From positions 1 through 7,331 of the forward strand of contig CAMFZO010000070.1 in the NCBI GenBank assembly GCA_946006895.1: 7,331 bases of DNA, written 5' to 3'. The stretch comes from an uncultured Clostridia bacterium. Lineage in GTDB: Bacteria; Bacillota; Clostridia; Oscillospirales; Oscillospiraceae. Below the pieces are notes generated by a model. That model had not been told where the DNA came from. It saw only the letters and a program-made list of their open reading frames with translations, and searched no databases. Both the position numbers and the translations under genes were made by a program. Below are positions 1 to 5,536 of the stretch, one piece after another (the first letter of the stretch is position 1; every line of letters starts with the position of its first letter).

Positions 1-42
1 CCTAAGCCTTCGTCGGCAGCGTCAGATGTGTATAAGAGACAG
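1..42 (+). other. Residual Illumina Nextera adapter (P5 end, i5 index S508, Read 1/mosaic end)
   Basis: This segment is synthetic. Positions 10-23 (TCGTCGGCAGCGTC) are the Nextera Read 1 primer segment and 24-42 (AGATGTGTATAAGAGACAG) are the 19-base Tn5 mosaic end. Positions 2-9 (CTAAGCCT) equal the Nextera i5 index S508, and the C at position 1 fits the last base of the P5 flow-cell oligo. All parts are in the correct order with no mismatch. Genomic sequence starts at 43. Frames that enter this block are artefacts: leftward translation gives LSLIHI then stop, and rightward translation gives a false start reading MYKRQ. Confidence 0.98.
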
Positions 43-687
43 GATCTCCACATAGTACAGATAATCCTCCAGCGTCACGCCGGGACCAAAGGAAGCCTGG
101 ATATAGGCCTCCGTGCTCTCATAACCGGCCGCAAGGGCGCTGGTGGCCAGGTCGCCCGCCGGGTTGGAAATGTCGTCGATATAGGCCTGATCCTCTTCAC
201 TGAGGGTGAAGCCGTCGGCCTTGGCCCGGCAGTACAGGGCGTACTGCTCAGCAAAGTTCAGGGAGGCGGCCTCCAGGAAGTACTGCTCCCAGGTACGGTT
301 CTCCGTCAGAGACGCCTGACCTGCCAGCGGTGCGGAGGCGTCCAGGCCGAAGTAGACGGCATAGGAGCCGTAAGAGGACATAAAGGTGTAAAATTCCAGC
401 CAGTAGAGCAACTGCATGACCCGGTTGGTGAGGACGGGGTTGCCGTCGGCGTCCACCGCGATGACGGCGGACATATTCTCATCGTCGGGAGAGGCGGTGG
501 TGATGGAATAGTTGGCCAGGGCGGTCACGTCGTTTTTGCCGTAGTTGTCAATGACCTCCGGCTCAGTGGACGGCTCAGTGGCCTCGGTGGTGGTTTCCGG
601 CTCCTCGGGGCTGGTCGTGCAGCCGGAGAGCAGACCCAGGAGCATTGCCGCCGCCAGCAGCAGGGCAATGAGAGATTTCAGCTTCAT
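43..687 (-). CDS. Secreted lipoprotein with SurA/PrsA-like N-terminal region, 3'-truncated
   Basis: Only the first 215 residues are present; the gene runs off the genomic part of the window at 43, where the adapter begins. Residues 1-22 form a lipoprotein signal peptide (KLK, then a hydrophobic run) with lipobox LSGC, so Cys23 would be lipidated and the protein anchored outside the membrane. Residues 24-45 are a Thr/Glu/Pro-rich linker. Residues about 85-215 are predicted helical and contain TWEQYFLEAASLNFAEQYAL followed by SEEDQAYI and TLEDYLYY. This resembles the chaperone domain preceding the peptidyl-prolyl isomerase domain in PrsA/SurA foldases; any isomerase domain would lie in the missing part. 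The ATG at 687 has AAAGGAG upstream (AGGAG complement at 694-698, 6-base spacing). The gene is divergent from pstS. The lipoprotein call is firm; the foldase family is an inference from pattern, and an unrelated helical lipoprotein is possible. Confidence 0.75.
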
Positions 688-710
688 AATGTTCTCCTTT
701 GATCGTATTG

Positions 711-724
711 CGTTCGTCGGAACG
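711..724. repeat. Small inverted repeat in the lipoprotein gene leader
   Basis: CGTTC (711-715) and GAACG (720-724) are perfectly complementary around GTCG. The repeat lies just downstream of the predicted start site of the minus-strand gene, about 23 bases before its start codon. It could be a small operator or a weak leader hairpin. At this length it could also be chance. Confidence 0.3.
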
Positions 725-737
725 TTGTCTAAGCTTT

Positions 738-766
738 ATCATACCACACTCCCGTGTCGATTGCAA
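738..766 (-). promoter_or_regulatory. Sigma-A-type promoter for the divergent lipoprotein gene
   Basis: Read on the minus strand, a -35 of TTGCAA (761-766, 4 of 6 consensus bases) and a -10 of TATGAT (738-743, 5 of 6) are separated by exactly 17 bases. A TGG directly before the -10 gives an extended -10 (TGn). Transcription would start near 731, leaving a leader of about 44 bases before the ATG at 687. Confidence 0.75.
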
Positions 767-782
767 TGAAAAAAGTTTTTGC

Positions 783-796
783 CGCCGGGTCCGGCG
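783..796. repeat. GC-rich palindrome in the divergent intergenic region
   Basis: CGCCGG (783-788) and CCGGCG (791-796) are perfectly complementary around GT. The palindrome sits between the -35 of the lipoprotein promoter and the Pho box candidate of pstS, in an otherwise AT-rich stretch. A regulator binding site is possible. As a folded RNA the stem would be five pairs with a four-base loop. No function is shown by the sequence. Confidence 0.3.
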
Positions 797-798
797 AT

Positions 799-838
799 TT
801 GACACCGATTTTACAAAAAGACGGTTTTTCATTTTACA
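799..838 (+). promoter_or_regulatory. Candidate Pho box and promoter region upstream of pstS
   Basis: TTGACA at 799-804 and TTTACA at 810-815 are direct repeats with an 11-base step (5-base spacer). This is the geometry of PhoP binding sites in Bacillus and relatives (TTAACA-like repeats). A third copy, TTTACA at 833-838, lies 23 bases further, close to two more helical turns. A weak core promoter may follow, with TTTTTC at 825-830, 17 bases, then TAGGAT at 848-853. That core match is poor, as expected for an activator-dependent promoter. The location directly before pstS and the phoB-phoR pair in the same operon suggest positive autoregulation under phosphate limitation. The repeats are seen; binding is inferred. 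Confidence 0.5.
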
Positions 839-906
839 CAGGGGCGGTAGGATAAAGGCGTAAGGACGAACAAAAAACCAATTATTTTGAAAAGGAGAAA
901 TCAAAT

Positions 907-1715
907 ATGAAAAAGATTATTGCTCTGGTCATGACGGCGGCACTGCTGCTGACGGCCCTGGTCGGCTGCTCCAAGGGCAGCTCCGGCGGAACGGTCTCCA
1001 CCGACGGCTCGACCTCCATGGAAAAGGTCATCGGCGCCCTGGGCGAAGCCTTTGAGGCAGCGCAGGAGGGCGTGACTGTTACATACAATCCCACCGGCTC
1101 CGGCGCGGGCATCACCGCCGTCTCCGAGGGACGCTGCGACATCGGCCTTGCCAGCCGCGCCCTGACCGACAGCGAAAAGGCCGGCGGTCTGACGGAAACG
1201 GTCCTGCCTACGACGGCATCGCCGTCATCGTCCACCCGGATAACCCCGTCACGGATCTGAGCGTGGAGACCATCGCCCAGATCTACACCGGCCAGATCAC
1301 CAACTGGAAGGAAGTGGGCGGCGACGACGCGGAGATCGTCCTCATCGGACGGGAGTCCAACAGCGGCACCCGGGACGGCTTTGAGACCGTCACCGGCACC
1401 GCAGACCAGTGCAAATACCGCCAGGAGCTGACCTCCACCGGCGACGTGATCACCGCCGTCTCCCAGAACCCCGGCGCCATCGGCTATGCTTCCCTTGCCT
1501 CCGTCAAGGACTCGGTCAAGGCCCTGGCAGTGGGCGGCGTGACCCCCTCCGAGGCTACGGTGAAGGACGGAAGCTACGCCATCCAGCGCCCCTTTGTCCT
1601 GGTGACCAAGACCGGTACGGCCCTTTCGGAGACGGCTCAGAGCTTCTTTGACTTCGTCACCTCCGCCGAGGCAGCCGGTATCATCTCCGACGCCGGCGCA
1701 GTGCCTGTCCATTAA
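907..1715 (+). CDS. pstS: PstS phosphate ABC transporter substrate-binding lipoprotein, interrupted by a frameshift at 1206/1207
   Basis: PstS captures inorganic phosphate outside the membrane and delivers it to PstC/PstA. The ATG at 907 has AAAGGAG at 891-897. Residues 1-20 are a signal peptide with lipobox LVGC (Cys21 lipidated). As written, the first frame ends at a TGA at 1258-1260 after 117 codons. From codon 101 onward the homologous sequence continues in another frame, starting AYDGIAVIVH and running to the TAA at 1713-1715. Restoring one base after 1206 (CTG-GCC instead of CTG-CC) gives a continuous 269-residue protein, a normal length. Family motifs lie on both sides: STDGSTSM (31-38), GSGAGI (64-69), CDIG with Asp78, and the phosphate-binding RESNSGTRDGFE (149-160). 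Both halves have clean coding character and no other lesion, so a recent mutation or a sequencing/assembly error is likelier than an old pseudogene. The GTG at 1263 lacks a Shine-Dalgarno sequence and is not a credible separate start. Confidence 0.9.
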
Positions 1716-1718
1716 AGC

Positions 1719-2591
1719 ATGAAAAGCAGAAAGCGTCTGCTGGAAAACACCGTCCACGGCATCTTCCTGATCCTGGGCCTGATCACCGTGGGCAGTGTGC
1801 TGCTCATCACCGTGTACCTGGTGATCTCCGGCATCCCGGCCATCCGGGAGATCGGCCTGGTCAAGTTCCTGTTCGGCAAGACCTGGGACTCGTCGGCGGC
1901 GGAGCCGCAGTTCGGCATCCTGCCCTTCATCCTGACCAGCGTCTACGGAACGGCGGGAGCCATCCTGCTGGGCGTTCCCGTGGGCTTCTTTACGGCGGTG
2001 TATCTGGCAAAGGCGGCTCCGGCACGGCTGAAGTCCGTTGTGAGCCAGGCGGTGAGCCTGCTGGCGGGCATCCCCTCGGTGGTCTACGGTCTGGTGGGTA
2101 TGCTGGTGCTGGTGCCGGGCATCCGCAAGGTGTTCCATGTGGCCGACGGCGCGAGCCTGCTGGCGGCCATCCTGGTTCTGGCGGTCATGATCCTGCCGTC
2201 CATCATCAAGGTATCCGTCACCGCGCTGGAGTCGGTGCCGCGGGAATATGAGGACGCCTCGCTGGCTCTGGGAGCCACACCGACGGAGACCTGGTTCCGG
2301 GTCTCCGTTCCGGCGGCAAAGAGCGGTATCGCGGCGGCGGTGGTGCTGGGCGTGGGCCGTGCCATCGGTGAGGCCATGGCAGTGATGATGGTCTCGGGCA
2401 ACGTGGCGAATATGCCCTCGCTGTTCCAGAGCGTCCGCTTCCTGACCACGGCGGTGGCCAGCGAAATGGCCTATGCGGGAGCGGGCTTGCAGCGGCAGGC
2501 GCTGTTTTCCATCGCGCTGGTGCTGTACCTCTTTATCATGCTCATCAACGCGACGCTGAATTTCTTCCTTAAACGGAGCAGGGAGGGCTGA
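1719..2591 (+). CDS. pstC: PstC phosphate ABC transporter permease
   Basis: PstC is one of the two integral membrane subunits of the high-affinity phosphate importer. It pairs with PstA to form the channel. The 290-residue product has about six hydrophobic segments: roughly 15-37, 70-97, 110-132, 148-168, 204-226 and 262-284. The cytoplasmic loop that contacts the ATPase (EAA-type motif) is visible at about 176-203, including EYEDASLALGA and the downstream PAAKSGI. GIPSVVYGLVGML at 117-129 is a hallmark shared with PstA. The start is three bases after the pstS stop and has no recognisable Shine-Dalgarno sequence, which suggests re-initiation by ribosomes finishing pstS. Premature termination in the frameshifted pstS could therefore reduce PstC synthesis. 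The reading frame is intact. Confidence 0.95.
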   Translation: MKSRKRLLENTVHGIFLILGLITVGSVLLITVYLVISGIPAIREIGLVKFLFGKTWDSSAAEPQFGILPFILTSVYGTAGAILLGVPVGFFTAVYLAKAAPARLKSVVSQAVSLLAGIPSVVYGLVGMLVLVPGIRKVFHVADGASLLAAILVLAVMILPSIIKVSVTALESVPREYEDASLALGATPTETWFRVSVPAAKSGIAAAVVLGVGRAIGEAMAVMMVSGNVANMPSLFQSVRFLTTAVASEMAYAGAGLQRQALFSIALVLYLFIMLINATLNFFLKRSREG

Positions 2592-2593
2592 AC

Positions 2594-3457
2594 ATGGAAC
2601 ACAAAACGATCTCCGGACGGCGGAAGGCCTACGGCGGCGTGATGCGCGTCCTGATGCTCTTTTCGGTGGCCGTCACCTGCGCGCTGGCGCTGTTTCTTAT
2701 CGGCTACGTCCTCTATAAGGGCGTGCCCAACCTGTCCTGGGAGCTGCTGAGCACCAAGCCCAGCTACCTCTCCGGCACCATCGGCATCCTGCCGGACATT
2801 CTCAACACGATCTATGTGGTCATTGCGACCCTCATCATCGTGCTGCCCCTGGGCGTGGGAGCGGCCATCTATCTCAGCGAGTACGCCGGAAGCAAACGCC
2901 TGGTGGCCGTCATCGAATACGCTGCGGAGACCCTTTCCGGCATCCCGTCCATCATCTACGGCCTGGTGGGTATGCTGTTCTTCTGCCAGTTTCTGAACAT
3001 GAAAACGTCCCTGCTGGCAGGCAGCCTGACCCTGGTCATCATGAATCTTCCCACGGTCATGCGGACCACCCAGGAGAGCCTGAAGACCGTCCCCCAGAGC
3101 TACCGGGAGGGCGCTTTCGGCCTGGGTGCGGGAAAATGGCGGGTGGTGCGCACGGTGGTGCTGCCCGGCTGCGTTGACGGCGTGGTCACCGGCTGTATTC
3201 TGTCGGTGGGCCGCATCCTGGGCGAAACGGCTGCCCTGCTCTACACGGCGGGCTTTGCCCACGCCCTCTACGGCTTTTTTGACGGCCTGCAAAATGCCGG
3301 CGCGACGCTGACGGTGGCCCTGTACGTCTACGCCAAGGAGCAGGGCGAATTCGAGGTGGCCTTTGCCATCGCCTCCATTCTGATGGTCCTGGCCCTGCTC
3401 ATCAACCTGGCGGCCTCCCTGACGGGGAAATATTTCAAAAAGAGGAGAAGCCTATGA
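2594..3457 (+). CDS. pstA: PstA phosphate ABC transporter permease
   Basis: PstA is the second membrane subunit of the phosphate importer. The 287-residue product has a first membrane helix at about 19-41 and further hydrophobic segments near 66-95, 106-133, 137-155, 196-222 and 254-277. The ATPase-coupling loop is at about 169-196 (SYREGAFGLGAGKWRVV, then LPGCVDGV). GIPSIIYGLVGML at 116-128 mirrors the PstC motif, as expected for paralogous subunits. The C-terminus is basic (KYFKKRRSL) and cytoplasmic. The start follows the pstC stop by two bases, with AGGGAGG at 2580-2586 and 7-base spacing. The last four bases overlap the start of pstB (ATGA). Confidence 0.95.
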   Translation: MEHKTISGRRKAYGGVMRVLMLFSVAVTCALALFLIGYVLYKGVPNLSWELLSTKPSYLSGTIGILPDILNTIYVVIATLIIVLPLGVGAAIYLSEYAGSKRLVAVIEYAAETLSGIPSIIYGLVGMLFFCQFLNMKTSLLAGSLTLVIMNLPTVMRTTQESLKTVPQSYREGAFGLGAGKWRVVRTVVLPGCVDGVVTGCILSVGRILGETAALLYTAGFAHALYGFFDGLQNAGATLTVALYVYAKEQGEFEVAFAIASILMVLALLINLAASLTGKYFKKRRSL

Positions 3458-4209
3458 GCGCCATTATTTCCGCAGAGGATCTGTGCCTGTGGTACGGCAG
3501 CACCCAGGCGCTGAAGCATATCGGCATTTCCATCCCGGAAAAGAGCATCACCGCCCTGATCGGCCCGTCAGGCTGCGGAAAATCCACCTTTCTCAAGACC
3601 CTGAACCGGATGAACGACCTGGTCCCCGGCGTGAAGATCACCGGCCGGGTGGAATACGACGGCCGTGACATCTACGCCCCCGGCGTGGACGTCAACGAGC
3701 TGCGGCGGGATGTGGGCATGGTCTTTCAGAAGCCCAACCCCTTCCCCATGAGCGTCTACGACAACATCGCCTACGGGCCCCGGACCCACGGCATCAGGAA
3801 CCGTGCCAAGCTGGACGACATCGTGGAGCGCTCCCTGCGGGACGCCGCCATCTGGGACGAGGTGAAGGACCGGCTGAAGAAATCGGCCCTGGGTCTGTCC
3901 GGCGGTCAGCAGCAGCGGCTGTGCATCGCCCGGGCGCTGGCGGTGGAGCCCAAGGTGCTGCTGATGGATGAGCCAACCAGCGCGCTGGATCCCATCTCCA
4001 CGGCGAAGATCGAGGAGCTGGCCATCTCCCTCAAGGAGCGCTACACGATCATTATCGTGACCCACAATATGCAGCAGGCCGTCCGCATTTCCGACCGGAC
4101 CGCGTTCTTCCTCCTGGGGGAGCTGGTCGAGTGCGGCGAGACGGAGCAGCTTTTTGCCCAGCCGCAGGATAAGCGGACGGAGGAATATATCACGGGGAGG
4201 TTCGGATGA
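3454..4209 (+). CDS. pstB: PstB phosphate ABC transporter ATP-binding protein
   Basis: PstB hydrolyses ATP on the cytoplasmic side to drive phosphate import through PstC/PstA. The 251-residue length is standard. Complete ATPase motifs are present: Walker A GPSGCGKST (37-45), Q-loop Gln92 within the PstB-typical FQKPNPFPMS (91-100), ABC signature LSGGQQQR (148-155), Walker B VLLMDEP (168-174), D-loop SALD (176-179) and switch His204 in VTHNMQQA. All catalytic residues are intact. The ATG at 3454 overlaps the pstA stop by four bases and has AGAGGAG at 3441-3447 with 6-base spacing. The PNPFPMS segment and the flanking permeases make this specifically PstB rather than another ABC ATPase. Confidence 0.97.
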   Translation: MSAIISAEDLCLWYGSTQALKHIGISIPEKSITALIGPSGCGKSTFLKTLNRMNDLVPGVKITGRVEYDGRDIYAPGVDVNELRRDVGMVFQKPNPFPMSVYDNIAYGPRTHGIRNRAKLDDIVERSLRDAAIWDEVKDRLKKSALGLSGGQQQRLCIARALAVEPKVLLMDEPTSALDPISTAKIEELAISLKERYTIIIVTHNMQQAVRISDRTAFFLLGELVECGETEQLFAQPQDKRTEEYITGRFG

Positions 4210-4862
4210 TGAGAAGTCGGTTTGACGAGCAGCTGACGCGGCTGAATCAGGCGCTGATCGAAATGGGCGCCATGTGCGAGGAGGTCATCGCCCTGGCTGC
4301 CAAGGCCCTGGCGGACAGGGATCCGCGCCTGGCAAAGAAGGTCGCGCCCCTGGACGGCGAGATCGACCGCATGGAGCGGGACATTGAGGCCATGTGTCTG
4401 CGGCTGCTTTTGCAGCAGCAGCCGGTGGCGGGGGACCTGCGCCGCGTTTCCGCCGCCCTGAAGATGATTACCGACATGGAGCGCATCGGCGACCAGGCCG
4501 AGGACATCGCGGAGATCATCCCCTATATGGAGGGTCGCTCCGGCGAGGAATGTGCCGCCGTCGGAGAGATGGCCAAGGCCGCCATCCACATGGTCACCCG
4601 GAGCGTAGATGCCTTTGTCCACCGGGACACGGAGCTGGCCCGGAAGGTCATCGCCTACGACGACGTGGTGGACAACGATTTTGACCGGGTGAAGGCCGCC
4701 CTCATCGGCCTGATCGCAAAGAATCCCGCCGACGGGGAATACGCCCTGGATCTTCTGATGATCGCGAAGTATTTTGAGCGCATCGGTGACCACGCGGTGA
4801 ACATCGCCGGCTGGGTGGTCTTTGCCGTGACCGGCGTCCACCCGGGGGAGGAGCCGGTATGA
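4206..4862 (+). CDS. phoU: PhoU phosphate signalling regulator
   Basis: PhoU is a cytoplasmic helical protein. It conveys the state of the Pst transporter to the PhoR kinase and, in studied bacteria, represses the Pho response when phosphate is plentiful. The 218-residue product shows the usual two tandem three-helix repeats. Each carries a metal-binding ERIGD signature: MERIGDQAEDIAE (91-103) and FERIGDHAVNIAGWV (190-204). Glu92, Asp96, Glu191 and Asp195 are the expected ligands. There is no signal peptide or membrane segment. The ATG at 4206 overlaps the pstB stop (ATGA), with GGGGAGG at 4194-4200 and 5-base spacing. A second ATG follows immediately at 4209 and would shorten the protein by one residue. 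Position between pstB and the two-component genes supports its coupling role. Confidence 0.95.
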   Translation: MMRSRFDEQLTRLNQALIEMGAMCEEVIALAAKALADRDPRLAKKVAPLDGEIDRMERDIEAMCLRLLLQQQPVAGDLRRVSAALKMITDMERIGDQAEDIAEIIPYMEGRSGEECAAVGEMAKAAIHMVTRSVDAFVHRDTELARKVIAYDDVVDNDFDRVKAALIGLIAKNPADGEYALDLLMIAKYFERIGDHAVNIAGWVVFAVTGVHPGEEPV

Positions 4863-5536
4863 AGATCTGGTGCGTGGAGGACGACGCCGGCATCCGTGAC
4901 ATCGAGGTTTATACCCTCCGCACGACAGGGTTTGAGGCGGAGGGCTTTGCCGACGGCGGAGCCTTTCGTCAGGCGCTGCGGCGGGAAAAGCCGGATCTGA
5001 TTCTGCTGGACGTAATGCTGCCCGGCGAGGACGGGGTGGCGCTGCTGAAGTTCCTGAAAAACAGCGCAGACACCCGGGAGCTGCCTGTCATCATGGCCAC
5101 GGCCAGGGGCATGGAATACGACAAGATTCAAAGCCTGGACCTGGGTGCCGACGACTATCTGGTCAAGCCCTTCGGCATGATGGAGATGGTCTCCCGGGCC
5201 AAGGCGGTTTTGCGCCGCTGCAATCCCGCGCCGGAGCGGAAGCTGCTGCGGGCGGACGGCCTGACGGTGGACACGGAGGAACACACGGTCACTGCCGACG
5301 GGGAGCGGATCGTCCTCACCTTAAAAGAGTTTGAGCTGCTGCGGCTGTTTCTGTCCCACCCGGGTGTCGCGTTCACCCGGGACCGGCTGTTCAGCGACAT
5401 CTGGGGCGACAGCTATATAGGCCAGTCACGCACCGTCGATATGCACATCCGCACCCTGCGCCAAAAGCTGGGGCCTTACGGAGAGGGCATTGAGACGGTA
5501 CGCGGCGTAGGCTACCGATGGGAGGTACCGAAATGA
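4859..5536 (+). CDS. phoB: PhoB/PhoP-family phosphate response regulator (OmpR type)
   Basis: This is the DNA-binding response regulator expected to activate phosphate-starvation genes after phosphorylation by the adjacent PhoR. The 225 residues comprise a receiver domain (1-120) and a winged-helix OmpR/PhoB DNA-binding domain (about 128-223). Receiver residues are complete: acidic pocket Glu7-Asp8-Asp9, phospho-acceptor Asp51 in LLDVMLPGEDG, Thr81, Tyr100 and Lys103 before Pro104. The effector domain shows LTLKEFELLRLFLSHPG (153-169) and the recognition-helix/wing region with RTVDMHIRTLRQKL (191-204) and VRGVGYRW (214-221). The ATG at 4859 overlaps the phoU stop by four bases, with a GGGGGAGGAG tract at 4844-4853. 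In low-GC relatives this protein is often called PhoP. The target is inferred from operon context; the family is certain. Confidence 0.93.
   Translation: MKIWCVEDDAGIRDIEVYTLRTTGFEAEGFADGGAFRQALRREKPDLILLDVMLPGEDGVALLKFLKNSADTRELPVIMATARGMEYDKIQSLDLGADDYLVKPFGMMEMVSRAKAVLRRCNPAPERKLLRADGLTVDTEEHTVTADGERIVLTLKEFELLRLFLSHPGVAFTRDRLFSDIWGDSYIGQSRTVDMHIRTLRQKLGPYGEGIETVRGVGYRWEVPK

Noticed and set aside
28..702. Long + strand open frame antisense to the lipoprotein gene
   Set aside because: It begins inside the adapter (MYKRQ) and runs opposite a gene with signal peptide, ribosome binding site and promoter. Its composition is that of a GC-rich shadow frame.
783..829. Possible intrinsic terminator between the divergent genes
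   Set aside because: The 783-796 palindrome has only a 2-base centre and no directly adjacent T-run on either strand, and no gene ends there. It is a less likely terminator than a binding site or chance.
1200..1212. Programmed -1 frameshift in pstS
   Set aside because: The junction reads GTC CTG CCT, with no X-XXY-YYZ slippery heptamer. I saw no obvious downstream stimulatory hairpin, and PstS is not known to use recoding. A missing base is simpler.
1263..1715. A separate 150-codon gene beginning at the GTG at 1263
   Set aside because: Its protein is the direct continuation of PstS, and homology extends upstream of the GTG to 1206 in the same frame. There is no Shine-Dalgarno sequence before it. 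It is the second half of a frameshifted pstS.
2067..2977. Direct DNA repeat of about 39 bases between 2067-2105 and 2939-2977
   Set aside because: Both copies encode the GIPS(V/I)(V/I)YGLVGML motif common to PstC and PstA. It reflects paralogous permease subunits, not a mobile or regulatory repeat.
5518..5532. Upstream ATG at 5518 as the phoR start
   Set aside because: It lies before the GGGAGG at 5520-5525. The ATG at 5533 has correct spacing and repeats the ATGA overlap used at the three preceding junctions.
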